From NCBI GenBank assembly GCA_038147155.1, contig JAYQTA010000008.1:1-64000 (forward strand): a stretch of DNA of 64,000 nucleotides. Reading direction: 5' to 3'. A program made the position numbers and the translations under genes. The notes under the pieces are model-generated. The model was not told the origin of the DNA. It saw only the letters and a program-made list of their open reading frames with translations, and searched no databases. Every line of letters starts with the position of its first letter. Position 1 is the first letter of the stretch. The stretch comes from Australimonas brisbanensis. Lineage in GTDB: Bacteria; Chloroflexota; Dehalococcoidia; Lucifugimonadales; Australimonadaceae. This document shows positions 33,127-41,936 of the stretch, piece after piece.

Positions 33127-34130
33127 CGGCCCTCCCCCCGGCGTCGCGGCGCGGGCTTGGAAACCGGCCTGGCCGAGGGCTTCGGTGCGGGCCTCGGGGC
33201 CGGAGCGGGCGCTGCGGATGCGGCCGGGGCGCGCCGTGGCCGCCGTGATGACGGCGCGCCCCCCGCACCCGCGGGGCGCGACCCGGCGGGCTTGCGGGAG
33301 GGCCGCCCTGGCTTCTTGGCGGTGCGCGGGGCCTGCGGGGCGGGCCCGCGCAGTGCGGTCACCTCCGCGTTGGTCAGTTCACGCACCGCGCCCGGCTCCA
33401 GGTCCCCCAGGAGCAGCGTGCCCATGCGCACCCGGGTGAGCAGGCGCACGGTGCGACCCACGGCCTTGAGCATGAGGCGCACCTCTCGCTTGCGCCCCTC
33501 GCGCATGACGATGGCGTAGCGCGGGGTGTGCGCGCCCAGCAGCGGGCGGCCCGCCTCGGTCTCGCTGGTGCGCGCGGGCGGTTCGTCGGGGGCGGGCAGG
33601 CGGCGCACCGAGACGGCGCGGCCCGTCTCGCCCTCAGGCAGCGGCACCCCCTCCAGCAGCCTGCGCTGCTCGGAGAAGGTGAGCACCCGGTCCAGGGCGA
33701 CGTGGTACTCCTTCTCCACCCCATAGCGCGGGTGGGTGAGCCGGTTCACCAGCTCGCCGTCGTTGGTGAGCAGGATGAGCCCGGTGGAGTGCAGGTCCAG
33801 CCGTCCCGCGGGCACCAGCCCCGGGACGCGCAATCGCTTGGGCACCAGGTCCACCACCGTGCGCCGTCCCCGATCATCCCGCACTGCCGAGAGCACCCAG
33901 TCCGGCTTGTTGACGGCAAGGTAGACCAGCGCGTGCTCCGGGCCGCCTGCGCCGGCGCCCCCCACCTCCACCACGTCAGGCGGACGCAGGACGGCGGTGA
34001 TGGCCTCGGCCACCTCCCCGTTCACCCGCACCTTTCCCTCCATCACCAGCCGCGCGCAGGCGCGCCGCGAGCCGAAGCCCGCCGCCACCAGGTGCTTGAT
34101 GAGCGTGCGCGGGGAGTCGGGGGTGTCCAT
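33123..34130 (-). CDS. rRNA large-subunit pseudouridine synthase, RluB/RsuA family
   Basis: The enzyme converts uridine to pseudouridine in rRNA. The 335 residues begin with an S4 RNA-binding domain (LIKHLVAAGFGSRRACARLV), followed by the catalytic domain with VPAGRLDLHSTGLILLTNDG, which carries the conserved GRLD Asp, and EKEYHVALD. Later comes MREGRKREVRLMLKAVG. The last 70 or so residues are a disordered Pro/Ala/Arg/Lys-rich tail that may add RNA affinity. It lies upstream of and overlaps orn. Confidence 0.92.
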   Translation of the reverse strand: MDTPDSPRTLIKHLVAAGFGSRRACARLVMEGKVRVNGEVAEAITAVLRPPDVVEVGGAGAGGPEHALVYLAVNKPDWVLSAVRDDRGRRTVVDLVPKRLRVPGLVPAGRLDLHSTGLILLTNDGELVNRLTHPRYGVEKEYHVALDRVLTFSEQRRLLEGVPLPEGETGRAVSVRRLPAPDEPPARTSETEAGRPLLGAHTPRYAIVMREGRKREVRLMLKAVGRTVRLLTRVRMGTLLLGDLEPGAVRELTNAEVTALRGPAPQAPRTAKKPGRPSRKPAGSRPAGAGGAPSSRRPRRAPAASAAPAPAPRPAPKPSARPVSKPAPRRRGEGR

Positions 34131-34142
34131 GCAGCAAGCCTA

Positions 34143-34217
34143 GCAGTTCCCCGCGCCTTTCGGGCGCTCGTCTGAAGGGGGACAGCCCCTGGGCGTCCTG
34201 CGGACGCATAACCCGTT
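34143..34217 (+). repeat. solo left end of the dispersed element
   Basis: CGGGCGCTCGTCTGAAGGGG and the following GACAGCCCCTGGGCGTCCTG copy the left end of the element, as in the half copy at 21.57 kb. It abuts the full element that begins at 34218, so one copy appears to sit beside or inside another. Confidence 0.55.
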
Positions 34218-34534
34218 CCCCGCTCGCTGCGCTCGCTCGATTGAAGGGGGACACCCTGGCGCTGCGCGCCGAACCCCCGGCGGCCCCGAAGGCCTACGAT
34301 GAAACGCTTCCTTCCGGGGCCCTTCGGCCCCGCCCCCGGCCCCACTGCACCCCCCTAGCCCGGACAACCGTTGCTGGGGAGCGGGTTTGGGGCTGCGCCC
34401 CACTCCCCATCGCGAAGTATGCGTGCTGGCCACGCGCCTGCTTCCATGAGCGAGCGCCGAGCGAGCGGAGACGGGGTAGCCCCCGGAGGGGGCGCAGGGG
34501 AGCCCCCTGTAACGAGCGAGCACAGCGAGCGGGG
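34218..34534 (+). repeat. full-length GC-rich intergenic element with terminal inverted repeats
   Basis: The element is 317 bp. The left end CCCCGCTCGCTGCGCTCGCT pairs with the reverse complement of the right end (CCCCGCTCGCTGTGCTCGCT), giving terminal inverted repeats that continue imperfectly for about 40 bp. Inside are several hairpins, the shared blocks TGCACCCCCCTAGCCC, GGGTTTGGGGCTGCGCCCCA and TGCGTGCTGGCCACGCGCCT, and about 50 bp (34280-34330) absent from the 31.6 kb copy. With the solo end it fills the 469-base gap 34131-34599 between divergent genes. No coding capacity is seen. Confidence 0.78.
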
Positions 34535-34545
34535 CGCGCCCCTGC

Positions 34546-34551
34546 TAGAAT
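34546..34551 (+). promoter_or_regulatory. extended -10 box (TGCTAGAAT) for the gene at 34600
   Basis: TAGAAT preceded by TGC and followed by CGCCCC lies 12 bases after the right end of the TIR element and 49 bases before the ATG. The TGn motif could compensate for the missing -35. Confidence 0.5.
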
Positions 34552-34599
34552 CGCCCCAGGGCGTCCCGCGCCCCTCACCCCCTTCACGGAGCAACGCCC

Positions 34600-35379
34600 A
34601 TGGGAGTACTGCTGGATAGGCTGGACCGCGCGAGCAAGGGCGCCGCGAGGCCCCTGGGCTTCGGGAGCGCGGCGCGCGAGGAGCAGGTGGCCCCCGTCCT
34701 GCTGCTGGGCGTGGTGGACGCGGGCGACGAGGCCGCCGCCTCCCTCGCTACCGAGGCCAGGGTGGACGCGGTGCTGGTGCGGGCCGAGGGCGCCACGAAG
34801 GCTGACCTGGCCAAGACCCACAAGGCGCTGGGCGGGCTGGTGCACGGGCTGTGGCGCGAACAGGCCACGGCCGATGGCCCCCAGGGTGACTTCCAGGTCT
34901 TCTCGTCCGAGGAGACGCCCATGGCGGCCCTGGGCGGCGAGGAGCGCACCAACGTCATGTTGGTAAGCCCCGAGGTGCCCGACGAGCTGCTGCGCACCCT
35001 CGACCTGCTGCCGGTGGACGCGTTCCTGGTCTCCCTCACCGACGTGGACGCGCTGAACGTGCGTCAGCTGATGCGGCTGGGGCGCGTGCGTGGGGTCACC
35101 TCCCGCTGGCTCTTCGCCGAGCTCGCAGCCCTCCCCTCCAAGGAGGAGCTGGAGCAGTTGCGCGAGGTGGGCATCGCCGCCGTGGCAGTTGCCATGAAGG
35201 GGCAGACCGCCGAGTCGCTGGCCGCCGCGCGCAAGGTGCTGGCCGAGCTGCCGCGCGAGCAGCCGGAGCGCACCAAGGGCCGCAACGTCGCCACCGTGCC
35301 GCAGGTCTCCGGCGCGCTGCCGGGCGGACGCCCCGCCCCGGAGCCCGAGCCGGACGACGACGACTACGACGACGAGTAG
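34600..35379 (+). CDS. hypothetical cytosolic protein
   Basis: I do not recognise this 259-residue protein. It has no membrane segment or signal peptide. Alternating strands and helices (VAPVLLLGVVDAGDEAAA, DAVLVRAEG, TNVMLVSPEVPDE, VDAFLVSLTDVDALN, GIAAVAVAMKGQT) suggest a TIM-barrel-like or Rossmann-like alpha/beta fold. The C-terminus is very acidic (EPEPDDDDYDDE). The ATG has a GGAG site and a -10 at 34546. It precedes the site-2 protease gene by four bases and is surely co-transcribed, which may hint at a shared role. Confidence 0.75.
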   Translation: MGVLLDRLDRASKGAARPLGFGSAAREEQVAPVLLLGVVDAGDEAAASLATEARVDAVLVRAEGATKADLAKTHKALGGLVHGLWREQATADGPQGDFQVFSSEETPMAALGGEERTNVMLVSPEVPDELLRTLDLLPVDAFLVSLTDVDALNVRQLMRLGRVRGVTSRWLFAELAALPSKEELEQLREVGIAAVAVAMKGQTAESLAAARKVLAELPREQPERTKGRNVATVPQVSGALPGGRPAPEPEPDDDDYDDE

Positions 35380-35382
35380 CCC

Positions 35383-36069
35383 ATGCTGCTGAGCGGTCTC
35401 GACCTGCTGCTGGACAGCCCGTTCATCGGGTTCGCCCTGCTGTTCGCGGTGGCCGTGAGCATGGTGGCGGCCATCACCGTCCATGAGGCCGCCCACGCCC
35501 TGGCCGCCACGGCCCAGGGCGACCCCACGGCCTCACGCCTGGGCCGCCTGACGCTCAACCCCCTGGCCCACCTGGACCCGGCGGGCACGCTGCTGCTGCT
35601 GGTGGCGGGCTTCGGGTGGGGCAGGCCCGTGCCCGTGGACATCCGCCGCCTGCGCTCCGGACGGGCGGGCTTCGCGCTGGTCTCGGCGGCATGCCCCGCG
35701 GCCAACCTGCTCACCGCCGCGCTGCTGGGCGTGGCCTTCCAGGCGGGGCTGCTGGACGCTGATGCGGTGACGGCGGCGGGGCTGCGGGCCATGCGACCGG
35801 ATGCGTGGGCGGGGCTGGTGGGCCTCTACGCCGTGCAGCTGAGCCTGGTGCTGGCCGCCTTCAACCTGCTGCCCGTCCCGCCCCTGGACGGCGGGCACAT
35901 CCTCATGGGCCTGGCTCCTCGGCGCTGGCTGCCCGCGCTGGCGACCCTGGCGAAGTGGGGGCCCATCGCCTTCATCGTCCTGGTGGGCGTGAGCATCGCG
36001 GGTCTGGCCGACCCGCTGGGGGTGCTCTTCGGCCCGGTATTGGCGTTGGCGAACGCCCTGACGGGCTAG
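35383..36069 (+). CDS. site-2 protease family (M50) membrane metalloprotease
   Basis: This 228-residue membrane protein has the zinc-site HEAAHALAA near residue 36 (HExxH-type with Ala variants) and the second motif NLLPVPPLDGGHIL near residue 163, with the third ligand Asp. Hydrophobic segments surround both. These compact homologues without PDZ domain are widespread; their substrates are mostly unknown. The ATG lies three bases after the preceding stop. It converges with a small minus-strand gene and shares CTAG with it. Confidence 0.9.
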   Translation: MLLSGLDLLLDSPFIGFALLFAVAVSMVAAITVHEAAHALAATAQGDPTASRLGRLTLNPLAHLDPAGTLLLLVAGFGWGRPVPVDIRRLRSGRAGFALVSAACPAANLLTAALLGVAFQAGLLDADAVTAAGLRAMRPDAWAGLVGLYAVQLSLVLAAFNLLPVPPLDGGHILMGLAPRRWLPALATLAKWGPIAFIVLVGVSIAGLADPLGVLFGPVLALANALTG

Positions 36070-36233
36070 GCCGGCTGGGACTTGAGCGCGTGGATCTCGT
36101 CCAACACGCCGCGCTTGACCGACTCGGTCAGGCGGGTGAGTTCGTTGGCGGTGAGCCGCCGGCCCATGACCTCGCGCTCGTAGGCGGCGACGACGTTCAT
36201 GAGGGTGCGGTCGTTGGGGGTGGTCAGGGCCAC
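36066..36233 (-). CDS. small helical protein, function unknown
   Basis: The 55-residue product (TLMNVVAAYEREVMGRRLTA and further ESVKRGVLDEIHALKS) is predicted to be two amphipathic helices. The GTG start (36233) follows GGAGG by six bases, and the TAG shares CTAG with the convergent protease gene. These two signs argue for a real gene. I do not know the family. Confidence 0.55.
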   Translation of the reverse strand: MALTTPNDRTLMNVVAAYEREVMGRRLTANELTRLTESVKRGVLDEIHALKSQPA

Positions 36234-36356
36234 GGGCTGCCTCCGTCGGGTGCTGCCTCTGGAGGCTACCACGCGCTCACGGGTTGACCCAACGCACCCC
36301 CTGCGGCGATGGTGGCCCCCTGCCCCGCCGCAAGGCTGGGGGCGAAAGGAGGACCC

Positions 36357-36665
36357 ATGTTCGTAATACGCCGCGTGTGGAAGGTGAAGAAGGGGACGGC
36401 CCGCAAGGCCGCCGCCGTCATCACCGAGATCGGCAAGATGTACGAGGAGGCCGGGCTGCGCACACCGAGCCGCGTCTACACCTCCGGAGGCTCCGTGCCC
36501 GGCCCCGCCGACACGGTGTACATGGAGTGGGTGGAGGAGGCGCTGCGCGACGCCTACCGGGAGGACAACCCGAAGCCCGCGCGCGAGGACGAGCTGTTCG
36601 CCCAGCTGCGGGAGCTGCGGGAGGACGAGTACGTGGAGTTCTACCAGCTCTACTCGGGCAAGTAG
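36357..36665 (+). CDS. small alpha/beta protein, NIPSNAP-like or dimeric ferredoxin-like barrel
   Basis: The 102-residue protein begins MFVIRRVWKVKKGTARKAAA, then has VITEIGKMYEEAG, SRVYTSGGSVPGPADTVYME and LREDEYVEFYQL. The beta-alpha-beta-beta pattern, with an early KKG and late EFY motif, resembles the NIPSNAP/dimeric alpha-beta-barrel group. The ATG is preceded by AAAGGAGG. It is a short monocistronic gene, and aroA follows with its own -10. Confidence 0.65.
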   Translation: MFVIRRVWKVKKGTARKAAAVITEIGKMYEEAGLRTPSRVYTSGGSVPGPADTVYMEWVEEALRDAYREDNPKPAREDELFAQLRELREDEYVEFYQLYSGK

Positions 36666-36688
36666 CCCACACCGGGAGGGTGGTGCGC

Positions 36689-36694
36689 TAGAAT
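36689..36694 (+). promoter_or_regulatory. -10 box TAGAAT for aroA-gmk
   Basis: GCGCTAGAATCGCCCC lies 34 bases ahead of the aroA ATG, between it and the previous stop. It repeats the -10/CGCCCC pattern. No -35 is apparent. Confidence 0.5.
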
Positions 36695-36727
36695 CGCCCC
36701 ACCCTCCCATGCAGGTGAGCAAGCCCC

Positions 36728-38059
36728 ATGCGCGCCGTCATCAGCCCGCCCAAGGCCCTGCGGGGCGACCTGACGCCCCCCGGCGATAAGTCCATCTCCC
36801 ACCGCTCGGCAATCTTCAACGCCATCGCGGAGGGAGCAGCGCGGGTGGAGAACTTCGGCCCCGGCGCCGACTGCCGCTCCACCCTGCGCGTGCTGCGCGG
36901 GCTGGGGGTGCGCATCGAGGGCTCCGGCCCGGCGCTCACGGTGCACGGGGTGGGCCTGCGGGGGCTGGCGGAGCCCGCCAACGTGCTGAACGCGGGCAAC
37001 TCCGGCACCACCACCCGGCTGATGGCCGGGGTGCTGGCGGCCCAGCCCTTCCTGACGGTGCTCACGGGTGACCGCTCGCTGCGCTCGCGCCCCATGGCGC
37101 GGGTGCTGGACCCGCTGCGGGCGATGGGGGCATCGGTGGACGGACGCGACGGCGGTCGCCTGGCCCCGCTGGTGTTCCGGGGCGGGGCGCTGCGGGGGCT
37201 CACCTACCGGATGCCCGTGGCCTCGGCCCAGGTGAAGAGCGCGCTGCTGCTGGCGGGCCTGTACGCCGAGGGCGAGACGGTGCTGGAGCAGCCCGCGCGC
37301 TCGCGCGACCACACGGAGTTGATGTTCGCGGCCATGGGCGTGCGCGTGCGCGAGGACGGCCTGCGCCTGTCCATCGCCCCCGCGCCCCTGCGCGCCGTGG
37401 ACGTGCGCGTGCCCGCCGACATCTCCTCCGCCGCCTACTGGTTGGTGGCCGCCGTGGCTCACCCGGACGCGGAGGTCACCATCCGCAACGTGGGCGTGAA
37501 CCCCTCCCGCACCGGGGTGCTGGATGCGCTCGCGCAGATGGGGGCCGACGTGCGGATGGTGAACCAGCGCGAGGAGGGCGGCGAGCCGGTGGCCGACCTG
37601 GTGGCGCGCTCGAGCCGCCTGCGGGGGACGGTGCTGGAGGGCGACCTCATACCCCGGCTGGTGGACGAGGTGCCGGTGCTGGCGCTGGCTGCGTGCTTCG
37701 CCGAGGGCACGACCGAGGTGCGCGATGCCGCCGAACTGCGGGTGAAGGAGTCCGACCGCATCACCACCACCGCCACGGAACTGAACCGCATGGGCGCGCG
37801 CGTGAGCGAGCTGCCCGACGGGCTGCGCATCGACGGCGTGGGCCGCCTGTCCGGCGCGGAGGGACGCACCTACGACGACCACCGCATCGCCATGACGCTG
37901 GGGGTGGCCGGCCTGCTGGCGCGCTCGCGCACCACGGTGGTGAAGGCCGAGAACGCCGCCGTCTCCTACCCCTCCTTCTGGGAGGACATCGCCTCCCTTG
38001 GCGCAGGGGTGCGCACCGAGGGCGCGGCGGGGCGGGTGCGCTCGCGGGAGGACGGGTGA
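36728..38059 (+). CDS. aroA: 3-phosphoshikimate 1-carboxyvinyltransferase (EPSP synthase)
   Basis: AroA joins phosphoenolpyruvate to shikimate-3-phosphate in aromatic amino-acid synthesis. The 443-residue enzyme shows PPGDKSISHRSAIFNAIA (phosphoenolpyruvate/S3P-binding Lys, Ser, Arg), LNAGNSGTTTRLMAGVLA, GDRSLRSRPM, RDHTELM, VKESDRIT and TYDDHRIAMTLGV, all in order. The start ATG has AGGTGAG upstream. Its TGA overlaps the gmk ATG. Confidence 0.97.
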   Translation: MRAVISPPKALRGDLTPPGDKSISHRSAIFNAIAEGAARVENFGPGADCRSTLRVLRGLGVRIEGSGPALTVHGVGLRGLAEPANVLNAGNSGTTTRLMAGVLAAQPFLTVLTGDRSLRSRPMARVLDPLRAMGASVDGRDGGRLAPLVFRGGALRGLTYRMPVASAQVKSALLLAGLYAEGETVLEQPARSRDHTELMFAAMGVRVREDGLRLSIAPAPLRAVDVRVPADISSAAYWLVAAVAHPDAEVTIRNVGVNPSRTGVLDALAQMGADVRMVNQREEGGEPVADLVARSSRLRGTVLEGDLIPRLVDEVPVLALAACFAEGTTEVRDAAELRVKESDRITTTATELNRMGARVSELPDGLRIDGVGRLSGAEGRTYDDHRIAMTLGVAGLLARSRTTVVKAENAAVSYPSFWEDIASLGAGVRTEGAAGRVRSREDG

Positions 38060-38658
38060 TGGCGCAGCGCGCCGGGCTGCTGGTGGTCGTCTCTGGCCCC
38101 TCCGGGGTGGGCAAGGACGCGGTGCTGGCGGCTCTGCGCCGGCTGCACCCCCAGATCCACTACCCCGTCACCGCCACCACGCGGCCCCAGCGCGCGGGCG
38201 AGGTGGACGGGCGCGATTACCTGTTCATCAGCCCGGAGCGTTTCGAGCAGCTGGTGGCCGAGGGCGGCTTCCTGGAGCACGCCGAGGTGTACGGGCGCCG
38301 CTACGGGGTGCCCAAGGCCCGCGTGCGCGATGAATTGGCCGCCGGGCGTGACGTGGTGGTGAAGGTGGACGTGCAGGGCGCGCGGACGATACGCGCCCTG
38401 GCTCCCGACGCCGTGCTGGTGTTCCTGGCCGCACCGTCGATGGACGAGCTGGAGCGCCGCCTGCGCGAGCGCAAGACCGAGTCCGCCGAGCAGTTGGCGA
38501 TCCGCATCGAGACGGCGCGCGAGGAGATGGCGCAGGCCTCCTGGTTCGACCGGGTCATCGTCAACGGCACGGACGACGTGGAGGGCACCGTGAAGGAGCT
38601 GATCGCGGCTATGGACGAGGAACGCTCGCGGGTGCCCGCGCGCGAGGTGCGGCTCTAG
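38059..38658 (+). CDS. gmk: guanylate kinase
   Basis: Gmk phosphorylates GMP to GDP. The 199-residue protein has the P-loop VVVSGPSGVGKDAVLAAL, the GMP-binding TATTRPQRAGEVDGRDYLF, the EHAEVYGRRYGVPK block and VDVQGARTIRALAPDAV. Its ATG overlaps the aroA stop (TGATG). An aroA-gmk unit is unusual, as gmk is more often beside rpoZ or yloC. The TAG shares CTAG with the convergent lutC. Confidence 0.95.
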   Translation: MAQRAGLLVVVSGPSGVGKDAVLAALRRLHPQIHYPVTATTRPQRAGEVDGRDYLFISPERFEQLVAEGGFLEHAEVYGRRYGVPKARVRDELAAGRDVVVKVDVQGARTIRALAPDAVLVFLAAPSMDELERRLRERKTESAEQLAIRIETAREEMAQASWFDRVIVNGTDDVEGTVKELIAAMDEERSRVPAREVRL

Positions 38659-39407
38659 CCCACCAGCACCAGGTGGACCTGGCCAGGGCCATGGACACCG
38701 ATGGTGAGCGTCTGCTCGATGTCGGCGGTGCGCGAGGGGCCGGAGATGAAGTTGAAGTAGGGCGCCCAGTGCGAGCGCCTCTTCTGGTGCTCAAGCCGCA
38801 TCACGGCGAAGAAGTCGTCCAGGCTCTCCAGCACCTGCTCCGCCTCCACCACCACGGCCAGCACCGGCGGAGCGAGGGAGGCGAGGCGCGCCACGCCCTT
38901 GCGCTGGATGACGGCGCATGAGGCGGTCTCGGCGATGGCGTAGGCGACGCCCACGATGCCCAGGTCCGCCCGGAACGCCATGGGCTTGAGCTCGGACCGG
39001 CGGCGCGCGCGCCCGGCGGCCAGGATGGCCGGGGAGATGCCCTCACGGCGCAGCGCACCGTCCACGTCCACTCGGGTGAACACGTCCTCGGCGGTGCGGA
39101 CGACGTGGCGCGCCTTGAGGCCATCGGCGATATCGGCGAGCACCTCGGCCGCACGGTCGGACGTGGCGGCGCGGTGAACGTTCCATGAGGCGCGCGCGGC
39201 CACGTCAGCGAGACGCTCGCACAGGACGGAGCGGCGGGCCGCCACGCGCGCCAGCACCGTGCGCACCTTCTCCTCCTGACGCGTCTGGTTGGACTTGAGG
39301 GGGGCGTGGTCCGGCGTGTGGAGGATGGGCTCGGTGCGGCCCAGCGCCTCGCGCACACGCGCCAGGAACGCGGCCTTGTTGGGGTGCTCCGCGGGCATGT
39401 CCGGCAT
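38655..39407 (-). CDS. lutC: LutC/YkgG-type LUD-domain protein
   Basis: LutC is part of the LutABC L-lactate utilisation complex. The 250-residue protein has the LUD-domain segments GIVGVAYAIAETASCAVIQR and LASLAPPVLAVVVEAEQVL, and FNFISGPSRTADIEQTLTIG, which gives the family's ISGPSRTADIE signature. The ATG begins two bases after the lutB stop. It is the last gene of a three-gene operon. Confidence 0.9.
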   Translation of the reverse strand: MPDMPAEHPNKAAFLARVREALGRTEPILHTPDHAPLKSNQTRQEEKVRTVLARVAARRSVLCERLADVAARASWNVHRAATSDRAAEVLADIADGLKARHVVRTAEDVFTRVDVDGALRREGISPAILAAGRARRRSELKPMAFRADLGIVGVAYAIAETASCAVIQRKGVARLASLAPPVLAVVVEAEQVLESLDDFFAVMRLEHQKRRSHWAPYFNFISGPSRTADIEQTLTIGVHGPGQVHLVLVG

Positions 39408-39409
39408 GG

Positions 39410-40873
39410 CTAGCGCCCCTCCCCGCCCTTGGCGCGGCGGGCCTGGCGCTCCTGCCAGGAGGCGACGAACGAGCGCTTCGCCAGCGCGGGGAGATCGCGC
39501 GACTTGGTCCAGTTGCCGATCATGGGCAGGGGCGCCCGTCGGATGCGCCCTCCGCGGGCGAAGGGCCCCTGGAACAGGCGGGCCAGGCGCGCGCCGGACT
39601 CCATGGCCTGGCGGGTGCGCATCGCCTTGCGCCAGCGGCCGATGAAGGCGCGCTCCAGCCGCCCCACCACGGGCCCGTGCTTGCCGTCGCCCTCGGCCGC
39701 CTGGTGGCGCAGGTGCAACAGCAACTTGGGGATGTCTATCTTCACCGGGCACACGTCCCGGCACGCCCCGCACAGGGTGGAAGCGTACGGGAGATCCTTG
39801 GCCTGCTCCATGCCCGTCATGGGCGGAGTGACGATGGCGCCGATGGGCCCGGAGTAGACCCACCCATAGGCGTGACCGCCCACGTTGCGGTAGACGGGGC
39901 AGTGGTTCAGGCACGCCCCGCACCGGATGCACTGGAGCGCCTCGCGCAGGATCTCATCGCGCAGCAGGTTCAGGCGCCCGTTGTCCACCAGGATCAGGTG
40001 GAACTCCTCCGGACCGTCCTCGTCAGAGGGGTTGCGCGGGCCGGAGATGAAGGAGTTGTAGGAGGTGATGCGCTGGCCCGTGGCCGAGCGGGGCAGCAGG
40101 CGCAGGAAGAGCGCCAGGTCCTCGATGGCCGGGACGATCTTCTCCATCCCCGCGATGGCCACGTGGATGCGCGGAGCCGAGGTGGTCATGCGCCCGTTGC
40201 CCTCGTTGGTGACGATGCAGACCGTGCCGGTCTCAGCCACCACGAAGTTGGCGCCGCTGATGCCCATGTCGGCGATGGCGAACTTCTCGCGCAGCGCATC
40301 GCGGGCGATGACGCACAGGCGGGTGATGTCCTCGGTGGGCGCGGTCTTGAGCCAGCGCCCGAACAGTTCGGAGACATCCTGGCGGGACTTGTGCATCGCC
40401 GGGGCGATGATGTGGAACGGGGTCTCGCCGGCCAACTGGATGATGTACTCACCCAGGTCCGTCTCCACGGGCTCGATGCCGTTCTTCTCGAGGATCTGGT
40501 TGATGCCCATCTCCTCGGAGACCATGGACTTGGACTTGATGACGGTCTTGACGTTGTTGGCTCGGGCGATGTCCAGCACCATCTGCGAGGCCTGCTGGGC
40601 GTTATCGGCGAAGTGGACGTGCCCGCCGTTTCGGCGCACGCTCCTGTCCACCAGGTCCAGGTAGTAGTCGAGCCGCTCGATGGTGTGCGCCTTGATGGCG
40701 GCGGCGCGCTCGCGCATGGACTCCCAGGATTCCTCCTCGAAGTCAGCGGCGATGGCCGAGGCGCGCGCGGTGGTGAAGTGGTCCATCACGTGGGCCAGCG
40801 CGTGCTGGAGCTTGGGGTCGTGGACCGCGCGCTCCGAGGCCTGCTTGAACTGGGCGGACTTCACCTGGGCCAT
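39410..40873 (-). CDS. lutB: LutB-type iron-sulfur protein
   Basis: This 487-residue protein combines an N-terminal LUD domain with a C-terminal ferredoxin domain. The LUD part has TVIKSKSMVSEEMGINQILE, ADMGISGANFVVAETGTVCI, VTNEGNGRM and ITSYNSFISGPRN. Two 4Fe-4S sites follow (CIRCGACLNHCPVY and CGACRDVCPVKI). Some C-terminal hydrophobic/basic sequence after residue 410 may dock at the membrane. The ATG overlaps the lutA stop as ATGA. Confidence 0.93.
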   Translation of the reverse strand: MAQVKSAQFKQASERAVHDPKLQHALAHVMDHFTTARASAIAADFEEESWESMRERAAAIKAHTIERLDYYLDLVDRSVRRNGGHVHFADNAQQASQMVLDIARANNVKTVIKSKSMVSEEMGINQILEKNGIEPVETDLGEYIIQLAGETPFHIIAPAMHKSRQDVSELFGRWLKTAPTEDITRLCVIARDALREKFAIADMGISGANFVVAETGTVCIVTNEGNGRMTTSAPRIHVAIAGMEKIVPAIEDLALFLRLLPRSATGQRITSYNSFISGPRNPSDEDGPEEFHLILVDNGRLNLLRDEILREALQCIRCGACLNHCPVYRNVGGHAYGWVYSGPIGAIVTPPMTGMEQAKDLPYASTLCGACRDVCPVKIDIPKLLLHLRHQAAEGDGKHGPVVGRLERAFIGRWRKAMRTRQAMESGARLARLFQGPFARGGRIRRAPLPMIGNWTKSRDLPALAKRSFVASWQERQARRAKGGEGR

Positions 40874-41670
40874 CAGGCCCCCTCCGCCTCGCCACCGGCC
40901 AGCAGCTGGGCGATGTGCTGCGCCTTGATGCTCAGCCCGCGCCGTGCCATGGCCCCGCGCAGGTGCATCAGGCAACCGCAGTCGGTGGCGACCACCGTGC
41001 CCGCGCCGGACTCGGCGATGTGGGCCAGCTTCTGCTCCATGATGGCCTCGGAGATGGCGGGGAACTTCACGGAGAAGAGCCCGCCGAACCCGCAGCAGGT
41101 GTCCGAGGCCTCCATCTCCTGCAGCTCCACCCCTTGGACGCCCTCGATCAGCGTGCGCGGCTCGCTCTTGAGGCGCAGCTCACGCAGGGTGTGGCAGGAG
41201 TCGTGGTAGGTCACCAGGCCCTCGCCGCTGGAGCCCGTCTCACTGACGCCCAGCACGTTCACCAGGTAGTCCGTCAGTTCGTGGGTCTTCTCGCCCACCG
41301 CCTTGGCCCGGTCCAGGGTATCCGGGTCATCCGCGAACAATTCTTGGTAGTACACCTTGACCATGGCAGCGCACGAGCCAGAGGGCACGACGATACGTTC
41401 GGCGTCACCGAACACGTCCAGGAAGTGGCGCGCCACCTCGGCGGCCTCAGTGCGGAAGCCGCCGTTGAAGGCCACCTGCCCACAGCAGGTCTGAGCGGCG
41501 GGAACGTCCACCTCCACGCCCTGCGCCTCCAGCACCTGGACGGTCGCCTCCCCCACCTCAGGGAAGAACTGGTCCACCAGGCACGTGGCGCACAGCGATG
41601 CCCGCACCTTCGCCTTGGGGGGTGCGGGTCGCGGAGTGCTATGGCGTGAACGGGAGCGATTGCGGGCCAC
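40873..41670 (-). CDS. lutA: LutA-type CCG-domain protein
   Basis: LutA carries two CCG cysteine-rich domains, as in heterodisulfide reductase and glycolate oxidase GlcF. Visible are QTCCGQVAFNGGF in the first domain, and SCHTLRELR, SDTCCGFGGLF and VVATDCGCLMHL in the second. These would bind a 4Fe-4S or similar cluster. At 265 residues the length is usual; the first 20 residues are basic and extra. The start is a GTG at 41670. It leads the lutABC operon, for L-lactate oxidation in established members, or possibly for another 2-hydroxyacid. Confidence 0.93.
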   Translation of the reverse strand: MARNRSRSRHSTPRPAPPKAKVRASLCATCLVDQFFPEVGEATVQVLEAQGVEVDVPAAQTCCGQVAFNGGFRTEAAEVARHFLDVFGDAERIVVPSGSCAAMVKVYYQELFADDPDTLDRAKAVGEKTHELTDYLVNVLGVSETGSSGEGLVTYHDSCHTLRELRLKSEPRTLIEGVQGVELQEMEASDTCCGFGGLFSVKFPAISEAIMEQKLAHIAESGAGTVVATDCGCLMHLRGAMARRGLSIKAQHIAQLLAGGEAEGA

Positions 41671-41750
41671 GAGAGAACGTTAGCAGAGGCGGCCCGCCCC
41701 TTCAATGGAGGGACGGGCCCGTTATCGGCCCTGCTGAGCAGGAGCGCGCC

Positions 41751-41936
41751 CTAGGTGGGGCTGCCCGCCATCTCCCCGGCTTCGATGTATGCCTCGCCCA
41801 AGCTGAGGAACGGGGTCTCCTTGCCGTTGAACGCCACGGCATAGGTGGTGGGCCCGCCGTCGCCCGTCACCTCGAAGATCTCCGCCTTGCCCTTCGGCCC
41901 CTCGACGCTGGCCACCGAAGACTTGCTCGCTGCCAT
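41751..41936 (-). CDS. small conserved-looking protein, function unknown
   Basis: The 61-residue product (VEGPKGKAEIFEVTGDGGPT, then TYAVAFNGKETPFLSLGEAY) looks like a small beta-rich protein. The ATG at 41936 follows GGAGG by five bases and the frame ends in TAG. It has no membrane segment. I do not recognise the family. Confidence 0.6.
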   Translation of the reverse strand: MAASKSSVASVEGPKGKAEIFEVTGDGGPTTYAVAFNGKETPFLSLGEAYIEAGEMAGSPT

